The notes beneath the pieces were generated by a model. It searched no databases and was not told the origin of the DNA. It saw nothing but the letters and a program-made list of their open reading frames with translations. DNA of 38,992 bases from IMG/VR virus record IMGVR_UViG_3300021963_000006, positions 1 to 38,992 of that record. One strand, 5' to 3'. The stretch is from a virus. Shown one piece after another: positions 5,859-14,969 of the stretch (position 1 is its first letter; each line of letters starts with the position of its first letter). Position numbers and translations under genes: made by a program.

Positions 5859-8632
5859 CGCTTTTTCATCTTGTCTTCTACTCGTTCTCGTAGAGATTTT
5901 TCACGAACTTCTGGTGGAGGACCTGATATTTGTTTATTACTTTTCTCAGTAAAAACCCTAACTTGAGTTAAAGGCTTATTCAAATCTTCCAATACTTTTC
6001 TTGGAGTATTACCATAGTCGATAGCACTAATTTCATAACGCATACCATTATCTACAAACGAACCTGTAGTTATTTTACCAGCAAGTTTGTCTAATAAAAC
6101 TTGTGCTTCATAATCTTTTTTGCTGTCAAATACTTTACCAGCAGATTCGTCAGTCATCATACCCAACTTACCACCTTTAAGTGTTTTTTGTATTCGTCCT
6201 GAAGGATCAGCCATATTTTTTATTCTGTCTAACTCTGCTTGTTCTTTGGCAGCAATTTCTTCAGCAGTCATACCAGCAGTTTGTTCTTCATTTAATTTTT
6301 TAACCGTATCCGCTTGTTTTTCATACTTGCGTTTAGCAGGAGTTTCACCTTCAGGGAAAGCCTTTTTAACAAGTTGGTCAATATCATAGGAATTTAATCC
6401 TCGGTCAGTTAAACTTTTGCGATATTCTGCGGCTGATGTAAAACCTTGAGCACTTGTTGGTTTAGGAGTTGAAACAGGAGTTTCACTTATAGGTGTTTCA
6501 AATAAACTGCCAGCAGTTGTTTTAGGAGCACGATACTTTCCTTCTGCCGCCATTCTTGCTAAAGCGTCAGTGTTAGGTGTTTTACCAGCAGGATCTAATG
6601 GCAAGTCTAATTGATTAGGATTACCGGTGCCTCTGCCTTCAAACGAGTAGTCTTCAAACTTACCAGTGCCAAACGGGTCTTCACCACGATGTTTAATAAT
6701 CTGGTTTAATTGATGAATTTCTCTGTCATCTAACGGACGAGTTTTTAACGCTTCTTTTAATGAACTCCAAACATATTGATCTTTGACTAAAGAATCTTGT
6801 ATTTTCTTTAATCTATCTGCTTCTGCGGTTTTGGCTTTGGCATCAGCAACTTCTCGTTTAACTTGTTCAAAGTAAGCAGGATCTTGTAATGATTTTTTAT
6901 AACCATCACTCATTGTTTCAAACATTTCGTCGCTTCTTGTTATACCCAATGCTTTTTTAAGTTCTGGGTTAGCGGCAATCTCTTTATCAATCTGTGCTTT
7001 ATATGCCATTTCAGATTGACCTTGTGGGCTTGCTTCGTATTCTGCTCTGGCTTTGGCTTCTTCTGCTTTCTTGGCAGCCTGTTCAGCATTACGTTGTTTG
7101 GCTTCAGCATCTGCGGTTGATCTAAAATGACGATCAACATCACGAGTAGCAAGTTCTTCTGCTTGCTTTCTTGACATTGGCACACCATTGAGTTTGGCTT
7201 TTTCCATATACTCATTAGTTCTGGCAGCATAAGCCACAGATTTAGTGTCAGGCATTTGCTCAAAGTTGGCTGCCTGTAAGCGACTTGTGACATCATTGAC
7301 CATTTGATCAATAGGACGCATTTGTGCGTTAGCACCTGCGGCTGGATTAGCAGGCATAGTTTCAGGCATACCAGCGGCTGCTTTAGTTGCGGCTAATTCT
7401 TGAGCAAAGCCTGGTTGTAAGTTTCCTGCTTTGGCTAATTTGTTTAGTTTATATAAATCAAAACCTCTCCATAATTGCGGAGATGCTAAAAGACCTGCGG
7501 CACCACCAAGAACGGTGCCAACTCCAGGAATTAAACTACCAGCAGCCGCACCTGCCAATGGTCCTGCGAAATTGCCTGCCATTGTTCTGTATGGGTCGTT
7601 GATTAGATTTCTTGTTAAATCTTCTACAAATGCCTGACCAACTCTGCCTTCTAAAGGCATTAGTGGCACATCAACTTTTTTACCAGATATAGGATCAACT
7701 TCTCTGGTCTTTGGTGCTGTGGCTTTTAACAAGCGTTGGAAAGGAGTTTTGAATAAACTATCACTGGGAACCTGACTGGCTTCTAAATCTGCCAATCCTG
7801 CTAATTTTTGTTCTTGTGTGCCAGCCATCCAAGGTTGTGCTGTTTCATTCGGATAGACTTTTTCACGCAATGGTGTAAAAGCACTGGTAGGAGTTTCTTT
7901 GAATGTAGGATTAGCCGTGGCTTCATTTACACCAGTAGTATAAGCATTTTTAACAACACCTGGGGCTTTAGCAATTGCTTTAGTAGTTGCCATAGCAGCC
8001 TGAAATGCTTTGTTAGCAACAGGAACACCCATAGCCTGACCACCAGCAAATGCTAATTGTCCTGCGGCATTATTAGGTTGAGGACCTGGCACTAATTCAT
8101 TGTAAAAATTCATACCATAGTCACCAATGCCTGGAAGTTTTTCTGCTTTTGGCACTTCAGGTAAAGGTTGGAATTCTTGACCACGAACAAAGGTATTATA
8201 AGCACCACCTAATACATTACCCGCAGTTTGAACTGCTGGTGGTAAGTCAGTGTATTGTGGCAAGCGTAATCCGTTCGCCTGATCTGCTACATAATTGATG
8301 ACAGGTTTTACAGCCTGTCCATAAACAACATTACCTACATCAACAGGCATACCTAAAGGTGCCATTACATTACTGGCAACACCTCTGGCAGTTTGTAATG
8401 CCATATCTTTATTGTCTTCACGATTTTGGTTTTGACTTTCAGGTCTTCTGCCAGCGGGACGATAAACGCCAAATGCGGCACCGCCAGCACCTTCTACAGG
8501 TGCTTGTTGAGCAGATTTAGGTTTAGACTCACCCTCACCAGTTTCAAGATATTTTAATATCTTACTTTTGGCTAACGCAGGATCGTCAGTTTCTATATCG
8601 TATTGCTGACCTTTGTATTCATATAACGCCAT
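5852..8632 (-). CDS. Putative internal virion / DNA-ejection protein (926 aa)
   Basis: This very large protein starts MALYEYKGQQYDIETDDPALAK, an opening I recall from podovirus ejection proteins. Residues about 190-215 and 350-390 are Gly/Ala-rich hydrophobic stretches (for example AGPLAGAAAGSLIPGVGTVLGGAAGLL) that could insert into a membrane. Residues about 490-620 form a Lys/Glu/Ala-rich coiled coil. The C-terminus is basic (RVEDKMKKRK). It is probably carried inside the capsid and injected ahead of the DNA to form the trans-envelope conduit. No lysozyme or protease motif is seen. It follows the 767-residue gene by 3 bases with only a weak ribosome site. Confidence 0.7.
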   Translation of the reverse strand: MALYEYKGQQYDIETDDPALAKSKILKYLETGEGESKPKSAQQAPVEGAGGAAFGVYRPAGRRPESQNQNREDNKDMALQTARGVASNVMAPLGMPVDVGNVVYGQAVKPVINYVADQANGLRLPQYTDLPPAVQTAGNVLGGAYNTFVRGQEFQPLPEVPKAEKLPGIGDYGMNFYNELVPGPQPNNAAGQLAFAGGQAMGVPVANKAFQAAMATTKAIAKAPGVVKNAYTTGVNEATANPTFKETPTSAFTPLREKVYPNETAQPWMAGTQEQKLAGLADLEASQVPSDSLFKTPFQRLLKATAPKTREVDPISGKKVDVPLMPLEGRVGQAFVEDLTRNLINDPYRTMAGNFAGPLAGAAAGSLIPGVGTVLGGAAGLLASPQLWRGFDLYKLNKLAKAGNLQPGFAQELAATKAAAGMPETMPANPAAGANAQMRPIDQMVNDVTSRLQAANFEQMPDTKSVAYAARTNEYMEKAKLNGVPMSRKQAEELATRDVDRHFRSTADAEAKQRNAEQAAKKAEEAKARAEYEASPQGQSEMAYKAQIDKEIAANPELKKALGITRSDEMFETMSDGYKKSLQDPAYFEQVKREVADAKAKTAEADRLKKIQDSLVKDQYVWSSLKEALKTRPLDDREIHQLNQIIKHRGEDPFGTGKFEDYSFEGRGTGNPNQLDLPLDPAGKTPNTDALARMAAEGKYRAPKTTAGSLFETPISETPVSTPKPTSAQGFTSAAEYRKSLTDRGLNSYDIDQLVKKAFPEGETPAKRKYEKQADTVKKLNEEQTAGMTAEEIAAKEQAELDRIKNMADPSGRIQKTLKGGKLGMMTDESAGKVFDSKKDYEAQVLLDKLAGKITTGSFVDNGMRYEISAIDYGNTPRKVLEDLNKPLTQVRVFTEKSNKQISGPPPEVREKSLRERVEDKMKKRK

Positions 8633-8635
8633 TGT

Positions 8636-10939
8636 TTAATCCAATTTTACAACTTTTTGTTTGCCGCCTTTACCGTCTTTGCCGCCTTGTTGAGCAATTG
8701 GCTTACCACCAAATGTCCAATCGTTATTACCTGCTTTATCATATATTTTAAGCAAATCAATCATACCCTGTAATGCTGCCAATCGTTCGCTGTCAGTAAG
8801 TTTTGAATTAGCAAAATCACCTGCTTGTTGTCTGTATAATAATACATCATTATCAGACTGACTACCCTCAAAACGAGGAACCATACTAACCAACGGTGCC
8901 GCAAATGTTTCCAATTGTTTAATGGCTTGGCTGCCTTTAGTGCCGACGCCAATAACTCTGGTTAAATTATCAATACCTGTTCCAAGACCGCTGCCAGTGC
9001 TTTTCTTGATTAGATCACTGATGTGACTAACCAATGGATATGTAGAATCTGCGAAACCCTGTTGTTGAATCTGTTTAACTTGTTGTTTGCCTCGTTCTTC
9101 GGCTGGTTGTTTTAATTCTGCTTGTTTAATAGCGGCATTTGTAGCAATATCCGCTTTAATACCTTCAGTTCTACCAAGTAATCCACTGCCACCTACACCA
9201 GCAGTAGCGTTTGGATTGGCAGGACCACTAACAGGTGGAGCAGCCGCAGGTTTAGGTGGTGGAACAGCACCAGCATTGCCTTGAGCACCGCCTTGAACGT
9301 TAGTAGCACCTTGAGCACCAGCATTTAATGGAACTGGAGGTGTTCCAGCCTGTCCAGATACGATTTGATTGAAAATCTCTGGGCTTCTGCCTCTGATTGC
9401 TGTCAATGTGTCGTTATAATCTTTAGGACTGAGCAATGCCGCAGTTTCCAAGGCTTTTGTAGCAGCCGCAATAGAAGGTTTAGTCTGGAACTCAATAAAT
9501 GCTCTATTGACATTCTTACTAAAGTCAGTGCCAATACTTTGTGGCACAGGAGTAGCCTTACCATCGTAAGCCTGTCCCTTTTTAGGTCCTGACATATAGA
9601 TAAAGCCTGATTTTGTAGGATCAATACTATTTGCCGCTGGCATAACCAAATCTTGTCCATCTCCTGCGGCATTTGGAACCGTGTGAAGACCGCCAGCAAA
9701 ACTGGTTGCTTGTGTGCCAAACTTTTGAGCACCTGCTCTGAGTTTGTTTAAGGTATCGGTTGTAGCAATCGTGCCTTCGTTGTCTTTAGCACGAATAATA
9801 TTACCACTACTATCTTTTTCTACTTGCCAGTTGGCACCGCCAAGCGTGACTTGCTCAAATGTAGTTTCTTTACCTAATATTTTTAATTGTTGTTGTTGTG
9901 CTAACGCATCTAAACCCAAACGCTTATACAATACTGCTTTAAGATAGTCATTTACGGTGACTTCTTCTTTGGGCTTGCCTTTTTCTGGTTTGATTGCTTG
10001 TTGAATCTGGTTCATTGCTTTAAGATCACCATTTTGTGCGGCAACCATAATAGCATTTGCTTGATCTTCTTTATTTTTATTTTGTAATAATAATTTTGTC
10101 TTTTCCAAAATCATATCACGGCTTTCTGGGTGCTTTGCCGCAACATCTAACATTTTATTTAAGTCATTACCAGCATCATTCGCAGCCTGAATCCAAGGTA
10201 AAGATTGAGGTTGCTCTACTTCACGCTCGGCAGTAGGAGTATAAGGTGTAGGTCGTGCGTTAGCACCCATTTGTGCTAAACTTGCTCCAGGAGCAGGACC
10301 AGCCTGTGATAACATTGTAGGAGATAGCGGTTGTTGTGGCAAACGCATACCTGGCTGACCTTGACCAGTTGCTAAACTATAATTAGCAGGATTTACCGCA
10401 CCCGTAGGTAATGGTGGTTGTTGTTGTTGTGCCTTTGGAGGCATTTGTGTCTGACCAGCAACTTGAACTTGTGGTCCAGGCTTTGGCAATTCTGCCATAG
10501 CAACAGGCTGATTTGCTTGTTCCTGTGATATAGCACCTTGAGCAGATAAATTTTCTGGCATACCTGCGATAGGTGTAGTCAATCTCGCACCGCCTTGTGC
10601 TTGCCCAGCAGGTTCTTGTGTTTTAACCGTGCGTTCTTTACTGCCATCAGCATATTGTTTAGTAGTTGTTGTTTGAACTTCAGTATTGGCTGCTTCATCG
10701 GCTTGTTCATTCATCATTCGATTATAGATAGCATCTGAGGGATTCATTAAAGCATCACCAGCCTGTGACACTCTGTTCATAGCCTGATCAAATCTATTAC
10801 CTACAGCCGTGCCTACTCTATCCATAAAACTTGGATTTACAGGACCAACGGGATTACCCATTGCTTCTTCATCCATTCTGGCAGCAATGGCTTCTCTACG
10901 TTTGCGTTCTTCTTCGTCGTCTAAAGGATTATAATTCAT
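8636..10939 (-). CDS. Putative internal virion / ejection protein (767 aa)
   Basis: This is a long, low-complexity protein. It has a charged N-terminus (NPLDDEEERKRREAIAARMDEEAMGNP), Pro/Gln/Ala-rich linkers (about residues 120-240 and 540-590), and a conserved-looking C-terminal helical domain. The segment TFAAPLVSMVPRFEGSQSDNDV followed by LYRQQAGDFANSKLTDSERLAAL recurs, from memory, at the ends of large phage virion proteins. It is likely an ejection or pilot protein acting with its two neighbours. The start follows AAGGGGCACTA, 9 bases after the 237-residue gene. No enzymatic motif is visible. Confidence 0.65.
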   Translation of the reverse strand: MNYNPLDDEEERKRREAIAARMDEEAMGNPVGPVNPSFMDRVGTAVGNRFDQAMNRVSQAGDALMNPSDAIYNRMMNEQADEAANTEVQTTTTKQYADGSKERTVKTQEPAGQAQGGARLTTPIAGMPENLSAQGAISQEQANQPVAMAELPKPGPQVQVAGQTQMPPKAQQQQPPLPTGAVNPANYSLATGQGQPGMRLPQQPLSPTMLSQAGPAPGASLAQMGANARPTPYTPTAEREVEQPQSLPWIQAANDAGNDLNKMLDVAAKHPESRDMILEKTKLLLQNKNKEDQANAIMVAAQNGDLKAMNQIQQAIKPEKGKPKEEVTVNDYLKAVLYKRLGLDALAQQQQLKILGKETTFEQVTLGGANWQVEKDSSGNIIRAKDNEGTIATTDTLNKLRAGAQKFGTQATSFAGGLHTVPNAAGDGQDLVMPAANSIDPTKSGFIYMSGPKKGQAYDGKATPVPQSIGTDFSKNVNRAFIEFQTKPSIAAATKALETAALLSPKDYNDTLTAIRGRSPEIFNQIVSGQAGTPPVPLNAGAQGATNVQGGAQGNAGAVPPPKPAAAPPVSGPANPNATAGVGGSGLLGRTEGIKADIATNAAIKQAELKQPAEERGKQQVKQIQQQGFADSTYPLVSHISDLIKKSTGSGLGTGIDNLTRVIGVGTKGSQAIKQLETFAAPLVSMVPRFEGSQSDNDVLLYRQQAGDFANSKLTDSERLAALQGMIDLLKIYDKAGNNDWTFGGKPIAQQGGKDGKGGKQKVVKLD

Positions 10940-10948
10940 TAGTGCCCC

Positions 10949-11662
10949 TTAAATCTTAAAGCCAAGGTTGCTACCACTACTTGAAGTAGAACTGCCAGTA
11001 GGTCCAAGGTTATAACTGGCTGCTGGTGTTCCAAATATAACTGAAGCATATTGATTGTATAGTTGTTGTGGTGACATAGCAGCCTGAGTTGCTGTGCCTG
11101 CGGCTCCAAGGGCTTGACCAATACCACCTTGACCTAATTGTGCTAATTGTCCAGCCGTAGCCATACGCTGTCCAGCAACATCACGTTGAATATCTGCGGC
11201 AGTTTTAGCCATCAATGCTTGATTAGCACCAGCGGCTTGTCTGCCTGCCAATGCTTGTCTGGCACTACCTAAATTACCACTACCACCAAATTGTGCTTGT
11301 TGATTAGCAATGTTTTGTTGGTATTGTGCTTGTGCGGGTGCCAACGCACTTTGAATTTGATTGGCTTCGTAATCAGGATTAAATAAACTTTGTAATCCAC
11401 TAATACCAGTGCGTAATGCTGATTCGCCAGTTTCACCTAATGTGCCCTGTGCTTGTCTGGCTACACCTGCCTGATTCTGTGCGGCATTTAATACGCCACC
11501 TGCTGCCTGATTATAAACATCAGTAGCACCTTTAACAGCACTATTATATGTTGGTGCTAATGTATCTGTAAAGAATTTGTTCTGTGCCTCAACTTGACTG
11601 GCTTGAGCACCTGTTAGTCTTGGGTCTGTTGAACTTTGATTGTTGGATTTTCCGCCACTCAT
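10949..11662 (-). CDS. Putative small ejection / internal virion protein (237 aa)
   Basis: This is an Ala/Gln/Gly-rich helical protein of 237 residues. It starts MSGGKSNNQSSTDPRLTGAQ, has long amphipathic Ala/Gln helices (residues 95-200), and ends with a Ser-rich tail and SGSNLGFKI. The composition matches P22 gp7-type or T7 gp14-type ejection proteins, which are released with DNA. It begins the three-gene ejection cluster (237, 767 and 926 residues). The start has AAAGGAACCCAAT upstream and a TAAATAATA motif about 20 bases before the ATG, so this cluster probably has its own late promoter. Confidence 0.65.
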   Translation of the reverse strand: MSGGKSNNQSSTDPRLTGAQASQVEAQNKFFTDTLAPTYNSAVKGATDVYNQAAGGVLNAAQNQAGVARQAQGTLGETGESALRTGISGLQSLFNPDYEANQIQSALAPAQAQYQQNIANQQAQFGGSGNLGSARQALAGRQAAGANQALMAKTAADIQRDVAGQRMATAGQLAQLGQGGIGQALGAAGTATQAAMSPQQLYNQYASVIFGTPAASYNLGPTGSSTSSSGSNLGFKI

Positions 11663-11681
11663 ATTGGGTTCCTTTGTATTG

Positions 11682-11690
11682 TATTATTTA
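11682..11690 (-). promoter_or_regulatory. Late motif TAAATAATA upstream of ejection cluster
   Basis: This exact copy sits on the minus strand 19 bases upstream of the ATG at 11662, with an AAAGGA ribosome site between, so it is well placed to be a promoter element. Confidence 0.65.
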
Positions 11691-11697
11691 GCATATT

Positions 11698-13737
11698 TTA
11701 ATACCTGTCTATTACAGGATTGATAATTGAATTTACCGTTCTTTGGATATCGTTGTAAGTATCCCAATCTCCAATAGCGGCTGCTCTTTGCTGTCTGGTC
11801 ATCCAATCAGCACCAAGTTGTTTAACTATTTCTGCTTGTTGTGCTACCGTTGTAGGATTGGTAGATACAGGCTGAGTTGTAGGTGCTATTGCTCCTGCGG
11901 CAGATATAGTAGGTAATTGATAAGTGTTAGTAGCATTAGGCGTGACCATACTGGCAGGGTTATAAGCCTGTCTTCTGTTGGCTGCTTGTATTTGTCGTGT
12001 AGGAACATTTTTACCAGCAATTAAATCTGCTATTTGTGCTCCAGTTAGTGGTTGAGCAAGTTGCTGTAAGCCCCAGGGCGTATCTGGACCTGCTGCCTGA
12101 TTGTAAGCAACATCATCAAATGTAGGACCAACCTGATAACCTTTTGCGTTCCAGTTATACTTGCTTTGAGCAGGATCATAGGTATTATAAAAATCACTGG
12201 GATTGATATAACCTGGGTTTAATCCTAAACCACGTTGTGGAGGTTGCGTAGGCGGTAATGTTGGTGGCAATGTCGGAGGTAAAGTAGGCGGCATTGTCGG
12301 TGGGAAAGTAGGAGGCAATGTTGGAGGCATTGTAAAAGTAAATGTCTCTGTTTCTGTCTCGGTTTCCGTAGGTCTTTCAGTGGTCACAGGAGGCTCTGTA
12401 GTCACTGGTGGTAATGTAGGCAACAATGTATCCGTAAAACTGAATGTAAATGTTTCAGTTGGTGGAGGTGTTGTTGGTGGAGGACGAGAAGCAGTAATAA
12501 TAATTTCACTGATTTCTTCTGTTTCCGTAATAGGAGGCAAACTTGGCAACAACGTATCCGTGAAACTAAATGTCAGCGTTTCAGTTGGGGGTGGTGTTGT
12601 CTGTGGTGGTCTGCTGGCAGTAATAATAATCTCACTGATTTCTTCTGTTTCAGTAATCGGTGGCAAACTTGGCAACAAAGTATCCGTAAAACTAAATGTC
12701 AAAGTTTCAGTTGGAGGTGGTGTTGTCTGTGGTGGTCGTGACGCTGTAATAATAATTTCGCTGACTTCTTCAGTTTCCGTGATTGGAGGTTCTGTTGGAA
12801 GTATAGGCAACAATGTATCCGTAAAACTAAATGGTGGTATAGTTTGAGTAGGTCTTTCAGCAGTAATAATGATTTCCGAAATCTCTTCACTTTGAGTTTG
12901 AGTAGGTCTTTCAGCAGTAATGATGATTTCACTGATTTCTTCAGTAGGCTCGATATTACTCCAACTGAATGTTGGCATTTCAGTTGTAATTTCTTCCGTT
13001 GGACGAACAGCACTAATAATAATTTCCGATATTTCTTCAGTGGGTGCTTCGGTAGGCACAACCGTAAAGATATCTGTAGGTTCTTCTGTAGGTGCGTCAG
13101 TGGGCAACACTGGACCTTCAGTATATACTGGTTCTGTAGCAGGAGGCTCTGTATATACTGGTTCCGTATAAGGAGGCTCTGTATATACTGGTTCCGTATA
13201 AGGCGGGTCTGTATAAACTGGTTCCGTATATGGAGGATCAGTGTAGATAGGTTCGGTATAAGGCGGGTCTGTATAAACTGGTTCCGTATATGGAGGATCA
13301 GTGTAGATAGGACCAGGGTCTATAGGACCAGGACCAGGGTCTGGGTCATAGCCACCTCCAGGGTCATAGCCACCTCCACCTCCACCATCAATAGGTTGGT
13401 CTTGAATTGGATCGTCACCGCCACCAAATCCACCACCATCATCGTAGTAATAATTGCCGCCATCGCCATAGCCAAAACTATCGCCATAGCCACCACCAAA
13501 TCCACCACCCCAATCTCCAAAATCACCACCACCGCCATCAGCGTCCATATAAAAGCGTCCGCTATCGTCGGCAAACATAAATTCAGGCAAGCCTGTTTTT
13601 GGATTGATAGTTCCGCTACCGCCTAATCGTTTTAATAAGGCTGCTTCTTCGGGATTGATGTGTGCCAGCATAGTGTCGCCACCTCTGCCGTATTGTGCTA
13701 ACATCTCTGCTAATGATGGTAATTTATTATTGTTCAT
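11698..13737 (-). CDS. Repeat-rich virion/host-interaction candidate with TonB-box-like repeats
   Basis: This 679-residue mosaic protein has several zones. Residues 17-53 hold GGDTMLAHINPEEAALLK and GGSGTINPKTGLPEF, a module recurring from memory in phage virion proteins. Residues 66-135 are Gly/Asp/Tyr-rich. About 139-202 are 10-residue YTDPPYTEPV repeats. About 234-417 hold six copies of EISEIII[TS]AxRP separated by Pro/Thr linkers. About 465-500 are xPPTLPPT repeats. The C-terminal 180 residues are less repetitive. The EIIITAxRP unit resembles the N-terminal TonB-box/plug start of TonB-dependent receptors. It may be a flexible virion protein that engages TonB or a receptor. The ATG is two bases after TAAATAATA. 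No catalytic motif is visible. Confidence 0.8.
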   Translation of the reverse strand: MNNNKLPSLAEMLAQYGRGGDTMLAHINPEEAALLKRLGGSGTINPKTGLPEFMFADDSGRFYMDADGGGGDFGDWGGGFGGGYGDSFGYGDGGNYYYDDGGGFGGGDDPIQDQPIDGGGGGGYDPGGGYDPDPGPGPIDPGPIYTDPPYTEPVYTDPPYTEPIYTDPPYTEPVYTDPPYTEPVYTEPPYTEPVYTEPPATEPVYTEGPVLPTDAPTEEPTDIFTVVPTEAPTEEISEIIISAVRPTEEITTEMPTFSWSNIEPTEEISEIIITAERPTQTQSEEISEIIITAERPTQTIPPFSFTDTLLPILPTEPPITETEEVSEIIITASRPPQTTPPPTETLTFSFTDTLLPSLPPITETEEISEIIITASRPPQTTPPPTETLTFSFTDTLLPSLPPITETEEISEIIITASRPPPTTPPPTETFTFSFTDTLLPTLPPVTTEPPVTTERPTETETETETFTFTMPPTLPPTFPPTMPPTLPPTLPPTLPPTQPPQRGLGLNPGYINPSDFYNTYDPAQSKYNWNAKGYQVGPTFDDVAYNQAAGPDTPWGLQQLAQPLTGAQIADLIAGKNVPTRQIQAANRRQAYNPASMVTPNATNTYQLPTISAAGAIAPTTQPVSTNPTTVAQQAEIVKQLGADWMTRQQRAAAIGDWDTYNDIQRTVNSIINPVIDRY
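12489..13040 (-). repeat. Six TonB-box-like repeats (EISEIIITAxRP) in coding sequence
   Basis: Six copies of a segment encoding EE[IV]SEIII[TS]A[SEV]RP occur. On the plus strand their conserved GCnnTAATnATnAT cores start at 12491, 12617, 12743, 12860, 12914 and 13010. The three lowest are exactly 126 bases apart (42 residues) with near-identical flanks encoding TETLTFSFTDTLLPSLPPITE, which shows recent tandem duplication. Third positions differ between units while the residues stay fixed, suggesting selection on the peptide. Confidence 0.9.
13130..13320 (-). repeat. Tandem 30-bp repeats encoding YTDPPYTEPV
   Basis: A run of about six 30-base units encodes alternating YT[DE]PPYTEP[VI]. Bases 13201-13250 and 13261-13310 are an exact 50-base direct repeat at 60-base period. 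Such perfect repeats can expand or contract by slippage. Confidence 0.9.
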
Positions 13738-13739
13738 TG

Positions 13740-13748
13740 TATTATTTA
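13740..13748 (-). promoter_or_regulatory. Late motif TAAATAATA
   Basis: This exact copy lies two bases before the ATG at 13737. The stop codon of the 407-residue structural gene is its first TAA. Confidence 0.6.
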
Positions 13749-14969
13749 TTGTTTAATCACTTGGGCTGTGAGGCTTCTATACCCCATATCGTTTTGCGTA
13801 ATATATACGGTGCCACCGCCACTAATAGCAGTATAAGTCACTTCTAAAATATACCAGTAAAATCCAGTGCCTGGATTATCTATAACACCATTCAAGAATG
13901 TTTCGTAGTTTAACTCACCTAAACCACCGCCTATACCTCCAGTAGATGCTACGGTCAGTGTCATATCATTTACACCACTGACACCGCCTATGGCAGCACC
14001 ATCAATAATAATAGTGTCACCTATTTGGTAATACTGACCACCATCGCTGATCTCAACGGTAGTGTTAGTAGCATCATAGGCTGTGTTAGCATCTGCTTTA
14101 ATTGTAATAGTGACATTGACTTCTTCTCCCGTGCCAGTAGCACTTGTGGGATTAGGAAAAAAATAACTATACGGATAAGTCAATACTGGTGCTACACTGG
14201 TCAATGGAAATGTAGCAGTGGGTTTAACACCACTGACGGTAAAACTTGTAGCCGCAGTAGTAGTATCTGGTAAAGTTAAAAAGTATGTTTCAAAAGCAAC
14301 TTCTTTATCAAACTCAAAAAAGAAATCAGGATTAGTAGGATCGTTGTTTCTAAACGCACGATATCTGTCTATGCTTACTCTATATTCTATGCCAGTAGTG
14401 CCTTCAGTCTGGTAAGTAATCTTATTGTTGAATTGTGAGTTTAACAATACCTGACTGCTGTCATAATTTACAACCACTTTGGCATTGACATCAGTGCTTA
14501 TACGCAGACCACCATAGTTTGGGTCTGCGGCATTATAAACAATACTACCACCAGTGCCCGTAGTGGCTGGACGAGGATAAGGGTTTCTGGTTCTAACTAT
14601 AACATATGTAGTAGAACATTCAACTACACCAGCACCACTATAATAACCATCGTAATCACCAGGTGTGACACCTGAAACATCAGGGTTATTACCTACAGCA
14701 AACGGAGGTTGTGCTTGTGCTGTGGCAAATGTGAATTTCCAAGTATAATCATCCAGCCATTCACTGGTAGATAAAGTTATGGGTGCTACATATAATCTGG
14801 CATAACTGCTGTTGCTATAAGGCAGTCTGCTATTACCAGTTAAAAAACTATTATAACTATCTTGAAAGCCAGCAAACAACGGTCCTTGACTTTGAGGTCC
14901 AGATAACGCATAGTTGATGGCATCTTGAATACCATCGTTGTCGCCACTTTCTACAGGATACTTTGCCAT
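13746..14969 (-). CDS. Putative tail/virion structural protein (407 aa)
   Basis: This 407-residue beta-rich protein has many aromatic and Thr/Ser residues and no lysine-rich linkers, typical of phage tail proteins. It begins MAKYPVESGDNDGIQDAINYALSGP and ends with a strand-rich domain (GTVYITQNDMGYRSLTAQVIKQ). About residues 285-345 resemble a small beta-domain with QIGDTIIIDGA. The start overlaps the upstream stop by one base (TGATG), with GAGGATGATCG as ribosome site, so it is coupled to the propeller-like tail protein. No specific family is recognised. Confidence 0.7.
   Translation of the reverse strand: MAKYPVESGDNDGIQDAINYALSGPQSQGPLFAGFQDSYNSFLTGNSRLPYSNSSYARLYVAPITLSTSEWLDDYTWKFTFATAQAQPPFAVGNNPDVSGVTPGDYDGYYSGAGVVECSTTYVIVRTRNPYPRPATTGTGGSIVYNAADPNYGGLRISTDVNAKVVVNYDSSQVLLNSQFNNKITYQTEGTTGIEYRVSIDRYRAFRNNDPTNPDFFFEFDKEVAFETYFLTLPDTTTAATSFTVSGVKPTATFPLTSVAPVLTYPYSYFFPNPTSATGTGEEVNVTITIKADANTAYDATNTTVEISDGGQYYQIGDTIIIDGAAIGGVSGVNDMTLTVASTGGIGGGLGELNYETFLNGVIDNPGTGFYWYILEVTYTAISGGGTVYITQNDMGYRSLTAQVIKQ

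Noticed and set aside
12489-13320. CRISPR-like regularly spaced repeats
   Set aside because: Repeats are in-frame coding repeats with related spacers and no cas genes.
12380-13626. Long plus-strand reading frames opposite the repeat-rich gene
   Set aside because: They are shadows: composition mirrors the repeat protein on the other strand, with no ribosome site or plausible protein pattern.
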